Part shown: positions 31,328 to 40,567 of the stretch, piece by piece
Position numbering within the stretch: the first letter of the stretch is position 1
Layout: the number at the start of each line of letters is the position of its first letter
Assembly: GCF_000517025.1 (NCBI RefSeq)
Contig: NZ_KI912096.1
Span: 62,252-105,260, forward strand
Source of the DNA: Halonatronum saccharophilum DSM 13868
GTDB taxonomy: Bacteria > Bacillota > Halanaerobiia > Halobacteroidales > Halobacteroidaceae
Direction of reading: 5' to 3'
Length of the DNA: 43,009 nt
Notes under the pieces: generated by a model
Told to the model about the DNA's origin: nothing
The model's input: the letters and a program-made list of their open reading frames with translations, nothing else
The model's database searches: none
Made by a program: the position numbers and the translations under genes

Positions 31328-33322
31328 ATGGAGATTATCTTAGCAAAGCATGCAGGATTTTGTTTTGGTGTTAACCGTGCTATGGATCTAGCTTTAGAGA
31401 TTGGTGATAAAAAGGAAGGTGCAGTACATACCCTTGGCCCTTTAATTCATAACCCTCAGGCTGTTAAAAAACTTGAAGGTGTTGGGATAGGAGTAGAAAA
31501 AGAGATAAAGAATATAGAAGAGGGAACAGTAATAATTAGATCACATGGTGTCCCTCCAAATATAATCAACCAAGCTGAAGATAAAGGTTTAGAGGTTGTT
31601 AATGCAACCTGTCCTTTTGTTAAAAGAGCCCAAGATAAGGCTAGAGAGTTACTAGAAGATGGATACCAAGTTGTAATAAGTGGAGACAAGGATCATCCTG
31701 AAGTAGTAGCTATTTTAGGGTATGCAGATAATAAGGCAATTGTTGTAGAAGATGAATCAGATTTTTCAAAGTTAGATACTTGTAAAAAGGTTGGAGTTAT
31801 CGTCCAAACTACTCAGTCTTTGGATAGATTACAAAAGCTAAGTAACTTTCTCTTAGAAAGGGTTGGAGAATTGAAAGTTTATAATACCATCTGTACTACA
31901 ACAGGTCAACGTCAGGATGAGGCGGGTCGATTATCTCAAAAGGTAGATTTAATGATAGTTATAGGTGGTTACAATAGTGCTAATACCAATCGTTTAGCCC
32001 AAATCTGTCGTCAAAATGATGTACAAACTTATCATATTGAATCTGCAGATGAGTTAAAAAATGGTTGGTTTGCTAATAATATTAATAAAGTGGGTATTAC
32101 CGCAGGGGCATCAACCCCTAATTGGATAATTAAGGAGGTCTTAAGTCGAATGACAGAAATTAATGAAGAAGTTCAAGAGAATTTTGAAGCTGTTGAATTA
32201 AGTAAAAATGAAGTAATTAGTGGAAAAGTAGAGCAGGTGAATAGTGATGGTGCTTATGTTAATATAGGTACTAAAACAGAAGGGTTTGTGCCTGCTAATG
32301 AAGTTAGTGATGCAGGAAAGGAAGTAAGTGAAGTTCTTTCTGTAGGAGATGAGGTTAATCTTTTAGTTTTAGAAGTAGAAGATGAAGAAGGAAAAGCTAT
32401 ACTATCCAAAAAGAGGGTGGATAGAGAGCAAGCATGGGAAAAAGTAGAAGAGCTTGTTGAAAGTGGTGAAGTTATAGAAGCAGAAGTGACAAGAGAGGTA
32501 AAGGGTGGCTTAGTTGCTGATATCGGTCTAAGAGGTTTTATTCCTGCTTCTCATGTTTCAGTAGACTATATAGAAGATTTAAGTCAATTTGTTGGAGAAA
32601 AATTAGAATTAAGGGTTATTGAAGTTGAAAGAGAAAATAATAATGTAGTTCTTTCTCACAAGGTAATCTTAGAAGAAGAGCTAGAAGAGAAGAAAAAAGA
32701 AGTTCTAGCTTCTTTAGAAGAGGGTCAAGAAATAGAAGGTGAAATTACAAAACTTGTAGACTTTGGTGCTTTTGTAGATTTAGGAGGAGTAGAAGGGTTA
32801 TTACACATATCTGAAATTTCTTGGGGAAGAATTGCACACCCTTCTGAAGTTTTAGAAGAAGGAGAGACAATTAAGGTTAAGGTCTTAGGTGTAAATCCTG
32901 AGAAAGAAAGAATCTCTTTGGGATTAAAGCAGATTCAAGCAGATCCTTGGGATGAATTTATTGAAGAGAGTGAAGCAGGAGATAAGGTTAAAGGAAAGAT
33001 AACTAAGATAGTAGATTTTGGAGCCTTTATGGAAGTTAAGCCTGGTGTAGAAGGTTTAATTCATATTTCTCAACTATCTAGAGAGCATATCGATAAAGTA
33101 GAGGACGTATTAACTGTTGGTCAAGAAGTTGAAGCTAAGGTTATTAATATAGAACCTGGAGATAGAAGGGTTGGTTTAAGCCTGAAAGAGTTAGAAGAAG
33201 CACCAAAGGTTAAAAAGAAAGTAGCTAAAAAGACTTCAGCTCCTAGAACCGAGCAAGTTAATGATGATGAAGGTTCTGGAGTAAAATTAGGTGATGTGTT
33301 TGGAGATTTATTTAATAAATAA
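31328..33322 (+). CDS. ispH: IspH (HMBPP reductase) fused to four S1 RNA-binding domains
   Basis: 664 aa from ATG 31328 (AAGGGG upstream; a GTG at 31307 is in frame). Residues 1-280 are IspH, the 4Fe-4S enzyme that makes IPP/DMAPP in the last step of the MEP pathway, with cysteines in GFCFGVNRAM, NATCPFV and NTICTTTGQRQDEA. Residues 300-630 are four S1 domains as in ribosomal protein S1 (for example GEITKLVDFGAFVDLGGVEG and GKITKIVDFGAFMEVKPGVEG). This IspH-S1 fusion is known from several Clostridia and relatives. A basic linker and acidic tail end the protein. A terminator follows. Confidence 0.95.
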   Translation: MEIILAKHAGFCFGVNRAMDLALEIGDKKEGAVHTLGPLIHNPQAVKKLEGVGIGVEKEIKNIEEGTVIIRSHGVPPNIINQAEDKGLEVVNATCPFVKRAQDKARELLEDGYQVVISGDKDHPEVVAILGYADNKAIVVEDESDFSKLDTCKKVGVIVQTTQSLDRLQKLSNFLLERVGELKVYNTICTTTGQRQDEAGRLSQKVDLMIVIGGYNSANTNRLAQICRQNDVQTYHIESADELKNGWFANNINKVGITAGASTPNWIIKEVLSRMTEINEEVQENFEAVELSKNEVISGKVEQVNSDGAYVNIGTKTEGFVPANEVSDAGKEVSEVLSVGDEVNLLVLEVEDEEGKAILSKKRVDREQAWEKVEELVESGEVIEAEVTREVKGGLVADIGLRGFIPASHVSVDYIEDLSQFVGEKLELRVIEVERENNNVVLSHKVILEEELEEKKKEVLASLEEGQEIEGEITKLVDFGAFVDLGGVEGLLHISEISWGRIAHPSEVLEEGETIKVKVLGVNPEKERISLGLKQIQADPWDEFIEESEAGDKVKGKITKIVDFGAFMEVKPGVEGLIHISQLSREHIDKVEDVLTVGQEVEAKVINIEPGDRRVGLSLKELEEAPKVKKKVAKKTSAPRTEQVNDDEGSGVKLGDVFGDLFNK

Positions 33323-33332
33323 TTTCTTCTTA

Positions 33333-33378
33333 AATAACCCCAGCTGTTAACTCAGCTAGGGTTATTCTTATTTTTGAG
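33333..33378 (+). terminator. Terminator after ispH-S1
   Basis: A stem AATAACCC-AGCTG/CAGCT-GGGTTATT with loop TTAACT lies about 10 bp after the stop, followed by a CTTATTTTT tail. Confidence 0.8.
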
Positions 33379-33466
33379 TTATAATTTAATTGGGCCAACA
33401 TTTATTTTTTATCATCCTTCATATCCCTTCTAATAGGACCATAAAATTAAATTAGGAGGGATGAAT

Positions 33467-34057
33467 ATGTTAAATAAGATATGGTGGATAATGATAATTG
33501 GTGGAATAATAATTGGAGCTATAAATGGGAGAATGGAAGAGGTCTCTATAGCAATCTTGGAATCTGCTCAAAATAGTGTTCAGATAGTTATTAGATTAAT
33601 AGGGCCAATGGCTCTTTGGTTAGGATTGATGAAGATTGCTGAAGAGGCTGAATTGACTAAAGTCTTAGCTAAATTATTTAAACCTATAGCCAGGGTCTTA
33701 TTTCCAGAGATACCAAAAGACCATCCAGCATTGGGGTCGATAGTTATGAATTTAAGTGCTAATTTATTGGGCTTGGGTAATTCGGCTACTCCATTAGGTA
33801 TCAAAGCTATGAAGGAGTTACAAGAGTTAAATAGAGATAAGGAATCTGCATCAAATGCTATGTGTACTTTTTTAGTTATAAATACCTCTAGTGTAACCTT
33901 GATTCCTACAACAGTTTTGGCCTTGAGGGTAGGAGCTGGGTCTAGTAGTCCAACTCAAATTATTGGAACGACTATCTTTGCTACAGCAGCCTCTACTTTA
34001 GCTGGAATAAGTGCTAATAAGTTACTAGCTAAGCTGAGAGGTAATTTTTATGATTGA
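33467..34057 (+). CDS. spmA: Spore maturation protein A
   Basis: 196 aa from ATG 33467; an ATG at 33461 abuts the AGGAGGG site and is too close. SpmA, with SpmB, is a nucleoside-recognition (Gate) family membrane protein needed for spore core dehydration and heat resistance. It has several TM helices and the family text GPMALWLGLMKIAE (about 43-56) and NLLGLGNSATPLGIKAM (about 103-119). It overlaps spmB by 8 bases. Its presence shows the organism is or was a spore former. Confidence 0.93.
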   Translation: MLNKIWWIMIIGGIIIGAINGRMEEVSIAILESAQNSVQIVIRLIGPMALWLGLMKIAEEAELTKVLAKLFKPIARVLFPEIPKDHPALGSIVMNLSANLLGLGNSATPLGIKAMKELQELNRDKESASNAMCTFLVINTSSVTLIPTTVLALRVGAGSSSPTQIIGTTIFATAASTLAGISANKLLAKLRGNFYD

Positions 34058-34583
34058 GTTGGTTAATAACATATCTCAGTGGGCTATCCCAATTATAGTG
34101 GCAATTATTTTAGTAACTGCAATAACTAAAAAGGTAAATGTATATGATACTTTTACTGAAGGTGCTGTAGAAGGAATTGGAGTTGGAGTTAAGATATTAC
34201 CCTATTTGGTTGCTATGCTAATGGCTATCTCTATATTTAGAGCGTCTGGAGCCTTAGATCTATTACTAGGAGTAATTGCCCCTATATCTACTGCTTTAGG
34301 TATTCCTGAGGAAGTCGTTCCTTTAGCATTGCTTCGCCCTTTATCGGGAACAGCATCATTGGGTATTGTAAGTGATCTAATTAGTGAATATGGTCCTGAT
34401 TCTTTTATAGGTAGATTAGCCTCTACTATGCAAGGAAGCACAGAGACTACTTTTTATGTGGCTGCTCTTTATTTTGGTTCAGTTGGAATTAAGAGAAGTC
34501 GCCACTCTATTGTAGCAGGATTAATAGCCGATTTTGTAGGATTTTTGGCAGCAGTTTTTATCTGCAAGTTGGTCTTTTTTTGA
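34050..34583 (+). CDS. spmB: Spore maturation protein B
   Basis: 177 aa, normal length. A Gate-domain membrane protein that partners SpmA. Family text: YDTFTEGAVEGI (about 32-43), LPYLVAMLMAISIFRASGA and LRPLSGTASLGI, and a C-terminal STMQGSTETTFYVAALYFGS segment. The ATG lies within the spmA 3' end (8-base overlap), so the two are translationally coupled. No clear terminator follows. Confidence 0.93.
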   Translation: MIELVNNISQWAIPIIVAIILVTAITKKVNVYDTFTEGAVEGIGVGVKILPYLVAMLMAISIFRASGALDLLLGVIAPISTALGIPEEVVPLALLRPLSGTASLGIVSDLISEYGPDSFIGRLASTMQGSTETTFYVAALYFGSVGIKRSRHSIVAGLIADFVGFLAAVFICKLVFF

Positions 34584-34793
34584 AAGAGGTTTTTTATTTA
34601 TTATATAGAAGTAGTTATTTAGAGAAAAGATAAAATTAGTGTTTATAGATAGTATATTTTAAAGATTGCTTAGTTTTAGTATGGTTTTAAGGTTTTTAGC
34701 TTAAAGCACATAGCTTATTTTATACTAGTAGAGTAATCGATTTTGTGTTAAAATAAACTTAGTATGCAAAAATAACAGAGTAGGAGTGGAGAT

Positions 34794-35618
34794 ATGTCTG
34801 AAAAATACGTTGATTTACATTTACATACTACTGCTTCTGATGGGAGTTTTACTCCTAAGGAGCTGGTTAAAAGAGCTGTAGAATTAGGTTTTAGTGCAAT
34901 AGCTATTACAGATCATGATACAGTAGGTGCTTTAAAAGAAGGAGTAGAGCTTGCTAAAGAAAACGGGATTGAAATGGTACCTGGAATTGAGTTAAATACA
35001 GACTATGAGAATACAGAGATTCATATCTTAGGGTATTATATCGATTTTTCAGATGAAAAATTAGTAAATAAGTTGATTTCTTTACAAGAGGCTAGATATA
35101 ATAGAATCAAGAATATTGTCCAAAAGCTAAATGAAGTGGGAATTGATATTGATTTTGATAATGTTGCTAATCTTGCCCAAGATGCTGCTTTAGGTCGCCC
35201 TCATATTGCTCAACTGATGCTAGAAAAAGGCTATGTTAAAGAGTGGAGTGACGCCTTTGATAAGTATATAGGTAAGGGTTGTCCAGCTTATGTAGAAAGG
35301 AAGAAGCTAACCCCTAAAGAAGCAATCCAATTAATTAAGGGGGTTGGAGGTGTTCCCATTCTTGCTCATCCAGTTTTAATGGAGAGAGATGATCTACTTC
35401 CTAAATTGATTGAGTGGGGAATTGAAGGTTTAGAGGTCTATCATACAGAGCATGATAAAGGGGATATAAAGAGATATTTAGAATTTGTAAGGGAGAATAA
35501 GCTCTTGATGACAGCAGGTTCAGATTGTCATGGACCAAAGAGGAAAAAAGAGATATTAATGGGTAAGATCAAAGGGCCAATTTCAATCTTAGAAGAATTA
35601 AAGTCTGCTAAAAAATAA
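34794..35618 (+). CDS. PHP-domain phosphoesterase (YciV/RNase AM-like)
   Basis: 274 aa. PHP metal-binding motifs are intact: DLHLHTTASDGSF (residues 7-19), AITDHDTVGAL, GIELNTDY, a HPV segment (AHPVLMER) and GSDCHGP near the C-terminus. The family includes 3',5'-nucleoside bisphosphate phosphatases and the 5'-3' exoribonuclease RNase AM (YciV). RBS GAGTGGAG. It appears monocistronic between spmB and the exbB operon. The substrate cannot be fixed from the sequence; the YciV type is the best match in length and motif order. Confidence 0.85.
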   Translation: MSEKYVDLHLHTTASDGSFTPKELVKRAVELGFSAIAITDHDTVGALKEGVELAKENGIEMVPGIELNTDYENTEIHILGYYIDFSDEKLVNKLISLQEARYNRIKNIVQKLNEVGIDIDFDNVANLAQDAALGRPHIAQLMLEKGYVKEWSDAFDKYIGKGCPAYVERKKLTPKEAIQLIKGVGGVPILAHPVLMERDDLLPKLIEWGIEGLEVYHTEHDKGDIKRYLEFVRENKLLMTAGSDCHGPKRKKEILMGKIKGPISILEELKSAKK

Positions 35619-35903
35619 CTTAAAAGATCTTCTGCCACGAATCTAAACTAATAAAAGCTTAAAAATAAATTATAAAGTTTAAAAATAGTTTTGATTTGTG
35701 GCTAAGTAATTATAGTTGATAATTTTTAGAATTTGATCTTTAAATTTCAATTAAAATCTAAAGTCAATATTACTCATAAGATTCGTTGTTGAAGTAAAGA
35801 TGTTTTCAGATGGATTGATCTTTTAATTTAACTTGGGACATACTCTAGTTGCAAATTATTAGATTATAAAAAGAAAAATTCACAACAAAGAGGAGGAGAA
35901 CTT
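35619..35903. other. Intergenic region before exbB, no feature seen
   Basis: 285 bp of AT-rich DNA with no ORF, no strong hairpin and no consensus promoter that I can point to. The envelope operon promoter should lie here. Confidence 0.4.
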
Positions 35904-36527
35904 ATGTTAGAAATTTTAAAATCAGGTGGAGTTACAGTCATACCTCTAGTAATCTGTTCAGTTATTAGTCTTGCAGTTGCTTTAGAAAGGTTTATTTATT
36001 TAAAGAAGGCTAAAGCAAATAATTTCAAGTTGATTAAAAAGGCTAAGTTGAAGATGGATAGTGGTAAATTTGTTGAAGCTAAAGCAATTATTGAAGAAGA
36101 GAGAGGGCCAGTTGCTGGTATTTTAAGAGAAGGCATGAAGTATTATGGTAAGGAAAAGAGTGAGATTAGAAGTAATTTAGAGTTGATAGGTCAAAATGAG
36201 GTTAAAAAGATGGAGAAAGGTCTTAATGTTTTGGATGTAATTGCTACAATTGCACCATTGCTAGGACTTTTAGGTACTGTTTTAGGAATAATAGATAGTT
36301 TTAATATTTTGGCAGGTGCTCAAGGTATGGCATCACCTAGTGCTTTAAGTGTTGGTATCTCCCAAGCACTAATCAGTACAGCAGTTGGTTTGATAGTAGC
36401 TATTCCTACTATGCTAATGTATAGTTACTTGGTTAGTTTAGTTAATGATAGAGTAAAGGAGATCAATACTTGGTTTGTAGATTTGGCGGATCTTCTAAGT
36501 CAAGGTGATCAGAATGTTCAAATCTAA
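35904..36527 (+). CDS. exbB: MotA/TolQ/ExbB proton channel family protein
   Basis: 207 aa with three TM helices: about 11-30, 108-130 (IATIAPLLGLLGTVLGIIDSF) and 150-175 (QALISTAVGLIVAIPTMLMY). The TLGxxGTVxGxI and ALxTTAxGLxVAIP patterns are those of ExbB/TolQ. With ExbD it forms the proton-driven motor that energises TonB. RBS AGGAGGAG. Its end overlaps exbD. In this operon the partner is a TonB gene, so ExbB rather than TolQ or MotA is chosen. Confidence 0.92.
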   Translation: MLEILKSGGVTVIPLVICSVISLAVALERFIYLKKAKANNFKLIKKAKLKMDSGKFVEAKAIIEEERGPVAGILREGMKYYGKEKSEIRSNLELIGQNEVKKMEKGLNVLDVIATIAPLLGLLGTVLGIIDSFNILAGAQGMASPSALSVGISQALISTAVGLIVAIPTMLMYSYLVSLVNDRVKEINTWFVDLADLLSQGDQNVQI

Positions 36528-36924
36528 CTTAAAGAGAACCCCTAATATTCAAATATTACCGATGATTGATGTTATATTCTTTCTTTTAGTATTCTTTATG
36601 CTATTTACTACCTTTAAGGTAAGTCCAACTGGTTTGGAGATTAATTTGCCTACAGCAAGGACTGTAACTGAGCAAGAAGAAGATTTGCAGGTTAACATAA
36701 CAATTGATAGTAATGGTGAGGTTTATTTAGATGATGAGAAAGTAGAGATGAGATACTTAGAGTTTGAAATAAGTAAGTATATTAATGATAGTCCTGATGC
36801 CTTATTCATTATCAAAGGTGATAATGATGTAAAATATGAGAGCATAGTTAAAGTTATGGATATTGTAAGAGATATGGGTGGTTATCGATTAGCTTTAGCA
36901 GCCGACAAAGAAAGTTTAAATTAG
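36514..36924 (+). CDS. exbD: ExbD/TolR family motor protein
   Basis: 136 aa from ATG 36514 (AAGGTGATC upstream; a GTG at 36505 is in frame). A short cytosolic N-terminus is followed by one TM helix with the essential Asp, ILPMIDVIFFLLVFFMLF (Asp at about residue 19). The periplasmic TolR-like domain follows, ending in DIVRDMGGYRLALAAD. It overlaps exbB by 14 bases and precedes tonB by 8 bases. Confidence 0.93.
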   Translation: MFKSNLKRTPNIQILPMIDVIFFLLVFFMLFTTFKVSPTGLEINLPTARTVTEQEEDLQVNITIDSNGEVYLDDEKVEMRYLEFEISKYINDSPDALFIIKGDNDVKYESIVKVMDIVRDMGGYRLALAADKESLN

Positions 36925-36932
36925 GTGATAAT

Positions 36933-37874
36933 ATGAAAAATGACAATGGATCTAGAGGGAAATTTTTCAAATATCTATTTTCTTCTTTATTAATCCACTT
37001 AGTAATTCTCTTCTTATTCTCAACTATAACTGCTGGTATTCAGCCAGCTTTTCAAAGTCAGCCTACTGATAAAGTAAGTCAGTTGAATTTAATTCATTTA
37101 GAAGAGGAAGTTATTGATGAGTCTGATTACTCTACTAAGGTTGATGAAGAAGTGGTAGATGAGGTAGAAGAGGATGAAGAAGAAGAGTTAGAAGAAGATC
37201 TTAAAGAAGGTGACTTAGAAGAGTTACAAGAAGAACCTAAAGATGAGATTGAAGAGGTTGCTGGAGAGTTAGAAGAAGAGAGTGAGCAAGAAGTTGTACA
37301 AGAAGAGGTTGGTTCAGAGGAAAAAATCATAGAAGATGAAGCTGAAGATATCCCTGATGAGCCTACTATAGACGAAGATCAAGAGGAAGAGTCTGAAGAT
37401 ATATTGACAAGTGAAGATAGCACAGAAGAGGTTAAGGTCTCAGAAGGTGAAGGTGAAGAGAAGCAGAAAGAAAAAGATTCTACCAAAGAGGAAAATGAAG
37501 AGATCAAAGAGGGTGAAGAAGTAGAAGGTGAAGAGGTTAAAGAAGAAGCTAAAGAGGATCCTCCACCACCTCCAGTAGCACAAGATATGATCTTTTCTAA
37601 TATAATTCCAAGTTACCCTAAAAATGCAGCAAATGCTGGAGTAGAGGGTGAAGTGGAGTTATTGGTTAGAGTTAGTGCAGATGGTAGTATTCAAGGAGTA
37701 GATATTGTAGAATCTTCTCAAAATCAGAATCTTGATAATGTAGCAAAGCTTACTGTTGAAAGAGGTTGGGAGTTTGAGCCTTATAACTCTGACTATAGTA
37801 TTCGCTTACTGGTCACCTTTGAGGATAGAAATCACGTTGATGTTAAGTATTTAGATCTCTCTTTTGAGGAATGA
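36933..37874 (+). CDS. tonB: TonB family energy transducer with long acidic linker
   Basis: 313 aa. An N-terminal membrane anchor (YLFSSLLIHLVILFLFSTI, about 14-32) is followed by a very long Glu/Asp-rich linker (about 60-210, around half acidic) in place of the usual Pro/Lys-rich one, then PPPPP and a TonB C-terminal domain (PSYPKNAANAGVEGEVELLV, and the GWEFEPY segment). TonB spans the periplasm to drive outer-membrane transporters, so an outer membrane is implied. The acidic linker may reflect a high-salt setting. The coding DNA of the linker is GAAGAA-rich; its mirror frames are spurious. Confidence 0.9.
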   Translation: MKNDNGSRGKFFKYLFSSLLIHLVILFLFSTITAGIQPAFQSQPTDKVSQLNLIHLEEEVIDESDYSTKVDEEVVDEVEEDEEEELEEDLKEGDLEELQEEPKDEIEEVAGELEEESEQEVVQEEVGSEEKIIEDEAEDIPDEPTIDEDQEEESEDILTSEDSTEEVKVSEGEGEEKQKEKDSTKEENEEIKEGEEVEGEEVKEEAKEDPPPPPVAQDMIFSNIIPSYPKNAANAGVEGEVELLVRVSADGSIQGVDIVESSQNQNLDNVAKLTVERGWEFEPYNSDYSIRLLVTFEDRNHVDVKYLDLSFEE

Positions 37875-37885
37875 GGTGTTAATAG

Positions 37886-39871
37886 ATGAATTGGAAGTTG
37901 AAATTTAGTCTTTTGTTAGTATTAGTGATGATCGTTCTTGTTTCTTCTCTTGTCTATGCTAATACAGACGAATATGGTAACTTGCAGTTGAAAAATGAAT
38001 ATGTAGAGATTATTGTTAATCAAAATGAACTTAATAATGGACGATTCGGTATTAATGTTACAGGGGGAGATCCTATAAGAAGTGATGATAATAATAAACC
38101 ATTACTATATGGATATCCTTACCCTTGGAGTTCTTATACTACAATCAGAATTGATGGTGAGAACTATATCTTTGGTGGTGAGACTGACAAAAGAGCTGGT
38201 AAGTCTGGCAGTTATGGAAAAGTTGTAGAAGATCCAAGGATAAAGGACGATAGCATTTCAACTAAATATAGGTTTGATGATATCTTAGTTGAACAGGTAC
38301 TTTCATTTGTCCAAAGTACTACTACTGGTTTACCAGATACAGTACAGATTGAATATAGAGTTGAGAATAAGGGCCAAGAGCTTAGAGATGTTGGAGTAAG
38401 AGCTATGATTGATACTATGTTAGGGGAGAATGATGGTGCTCCTTTTAGAGTTGGTGATGAAGCAGTAACAGGCGATAAATTATACTCTAAGGACGATATG
38501 CCAGTTTTTTGGCAAGCCTTTGATCAATTGAGTAATCCTAAGGTAATGGCCCAAGGGACTGTTATTGGACCAGGCTTAACTACACCTGATAAGATGTACT
38601 TTTCAAATTGGGGTAGTTTGGCTGATGAGGCATGGGAATTTGATTTTAATCCAGGAAGAGAGTTTATTAGAAAAGGGGAATTTGAACTTGATAGTGCTAT
38701 GGCACTATTTTGGGATGAAGAGCCATTAAAGCCAGGTGAGAGTAGGAGGTATACTACTGACTATGGTCTTGGTGGAATCACTTTGGTTCCAGGAATATTA
38801 TCTTTAGGTGTTACTTCACCTGCTGAAGTTGTAGTAGATGAACGTGGTAATCAGGTTCAGATTGTTGCTTACATTCAAAATACAGCCAATATTACTGCTA
38901 AAGATGTAAATATTGACTTAGATCTTCCAGAAGGTCTTAAGTTGAACTCTCCATCTAAGAGAATATCTATTGGAGATTTAGAAGCTGGAGGAACAGCTCA
39001 GGTAATGTGGGAGGTACAACCTGAAGGAGTAGCAAAGAGTGAGGTCGAGTATCAAGTTAGAGCAAGTGCAGAGAATACTGATGATAATAGAGTAAGCAGG
39101 TCCTTAGGAATCATTGGACCGCCTAATTTAGAGGTGGAATGGTTTGGCCCGAAGGGAATTGGAAGAGTTGATAATTCACTAGTGGCTGATATATTTAGGG
39201 CTAGAGCAATGATAATTAATCGTGGTGCTTCGCCAGCCTATGGTGTTGATACTTATTTAGCACTTCCACCGGGCTTAGCTTTAAGTAGAGGTGAGAGATC
39301 TGATAAATATATAGGTTCTTTGCAACCAGGAGAGTCTATAGAGGTGCCTTGGTTATTGAGAAAGGTAGGGAGTGTAAATGGTGATCTTCCTTATTCTATT
39401 TATGTAGATAGTAGTAATGCAGGTAATGTTGAAGAAGGAAATACTATTTTTATACCTGAATTGAGCAATGAAGTAAGGTTAGAGCCTTTAAAAGATAAGA
39501 GGTATGAAGTAGGAGATTATATGACGATTCAAGTAAAGGCTAAGAATGTAAAGGAATTTTATGGTTTTAGAGGAGAACTTGGATTTAATGAAGAGGTCTT
39601 AGACCCTATATATGTATCAAGGGGTAGGCTTTTTATTGACAATGGAGAACTTCTAAGTTGGAATAAGCCAAGTGTTGATTATCAAGCAGGTTTGGTTGAA
39701 GGGATCTCTGCTTCCTTGGATAAGCCTACTGAGGTTCAAGAGGGTATTATAGCAAATATCCACTTTAAGATAAAGGGTGAAGGAGATTTTGATTTTGAAT
39801 GGGTTGATCTTAACCTGTATGATGGATCAGATAGTAAGATAGATATAGAAATTATAAATAACCGGTTTTAA
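37886..39871 (+). CDS. Secreted protein with a C-terminal cohesin-type domain
   Basis: 661 aa. Signal sequence at 1-25 (LVLVMIVLVSSLVYA). Residues about 30-300 are a beta-rich domain I do not recognise (LQLKNEYVEIIVNQ, GINVTGGDPI). Two Ig/DUF11-like segments follow (VQIVAYIQNTANITAKDV and AMIINRGASPAYGVDTYLAL). Residues about 525-655 resemble cohesin/dockerin-type beta domains (RYEVGDYMTIQVKAKNVKEF, then YGFRGELGFNEEVL). It should be exported to the periplasm or surface. Its place between tonB and an SLH gene suggests envelope assembly or a TonB-linked surface role; no enzyme motif is seen. Confidence 0.72.
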   Translation: MNWKLKFSLLLVLVMIVLVSSLVYANTDEYGNLQLKNEYVEIIVNQNELNNGRFGINVTGGDPIRSDDNNKPLLYGYPYPWSSYTTIRIDGENYIFGGETDKRAGKSGSYGKVVEDPRIKDDSISTKYRFDDILVEQVLSFVQSTTTGLPDTVQIEYRVENKGQELRDVGVRAMIDTMLGENDGAPFRVGDEAVTGDKLYSKDDMPVFWQAFDQLSNPKVMAQGTVIGPGLTTPDKMYFSNWGSLADEAWEFDFNPGREFIRKGEFELDSAMALFWDEEPLKPGESRRYTTDYGLGGITLVPGILSLGVTSPAEVVVDERGNQVQIVAYIQNTANITAKDVNIDLDLPEGLKLNSPSKRISIGDLEAGGTAQVMWEVQPEGVAKSEVEYQVRASAENTDDNRVSRSLGIIGPPNLEVEWFGPKGIGRVDNSLVADIFRARAMIINRGASPAYGVDTYLALPPGLALSRGERSDKYIGSLQPGESIEVPWLLRKVGSVNGDLPYSIYVDSSNAGNVEEGNTIFIPELSNEVRLEPLKDKRYEVGDYMTIQVKAKNVKEFYGFRGELGFNEEVLDPIYVSRGRLFIDNGELLSWNKPSVDYQAGLVEGISASLDKPTEVQEGIIANIHFKIKGEGDFDFEWVDLNLYDGSDSKIDIEIINNRF

Positions 39872-39888
39872 GACTAGGGGGGATCGAT

Positions 39889-40551
39889 ATGAGAGTAAGG
39901 ATAGGTAGTTTTATTTTAGTAGCTTTATTTTTGATAAATCTTAGTACTCCAGCTTTGGCCAGTAGTAATATTGAGGATCTCCCAAGAGATCACTGGGCCT
40001 ATGAAAGCGTGGTAGAGTTGGTAAATAGGGGGTATATGTCCCTTCATCAAGATAATAACTTTAATGGTGATAATGAGGTAAGTCGTTATGAATTGGCTAA
40101 TGTTGTAGCTAGGATACTACGTGATATCGAAGGAGGAAGATTCGTAGCAGAAGAGGGAGATATCTTAACTCTTAAGAATTTAGCAACTGAGTTTCGCGTA
40201 GAATTAGTAGAGATAATGAGAAGTAATGAGAGTTTAAGAGATGACCTTGATAAGATTGAAAAGGATCAAGCTATAGTTAAAGAAGACCTTGTTGATACAA
40301 ATTATAGAGTTAATAGTGTAGAAAGACAGGCTAAAAGAGTATTAGATAGTTTAGAGAATGAAGCCATTAGAATTGCTAAGTTAGAAGTAGAATTAAATGA
40401 ATTAAAGAATAATAATATAGAGTTACAATCTAGAGTTAATAATTTGGAGAATAGATCAGGTAGTCAAGAAGATGTAGAGAAGTTAAATAATAGGATCTTT
40501 TGGTTAACTGGAGGATGGATAGTATCTACTCTGTTATTATTAAATAATTAG
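39889..40551 (+). CDS. SLH-domain, coiled-coil envelope protein
   Basis: 220 aa. Signal sequence (SFILVALFLINLSTPALA), then one S-layer homology domain (LPRDHWAYESVVELVNRGYM, about 29-75), a long coiled coil (about 95-195, heptads such as RVNSVERQAKRVLDSLENEA) and a C-terminal hydrophobic segment (FWLTGGWIVSTLLLL). SLH domains bind peptidoglycan-linked polymers. In diderm Firmicutes, SLH proteins with coiled coils tether the outer membrane, but here the C-terminus is a single helix, not a beta barrel. RBS AGGGGGGAT. Confidence 0.85.
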   Translation: MRVRIGSFILVALFLINLSTPALASSNIEDLPRDHWAYESVVELVNRGYMSLHQDNNFNGDNEVSRYELANVVARILRDIEGGRFVAEEGDILTLKNLATEFRVELVEIMRSNESLRDDLDKIEKDQAIVKEDLVDTNYRVNSVERQAKRVLDSLENEAIRIAKLEVELNELKNNNIELQSRVNNLENRSGSQEDVEKLNNRIFWLTGGWIVSTLLLLNN

Positions 40552-40567
40552 AAAGAGGGTAAGTAAG

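Noticed and set aside
37127-37330. 67-aa antisense Ser-rich ORF in tonB
   Set aside because: It is the complement of the GAAGAA-rich acidic linker; low complexity only.
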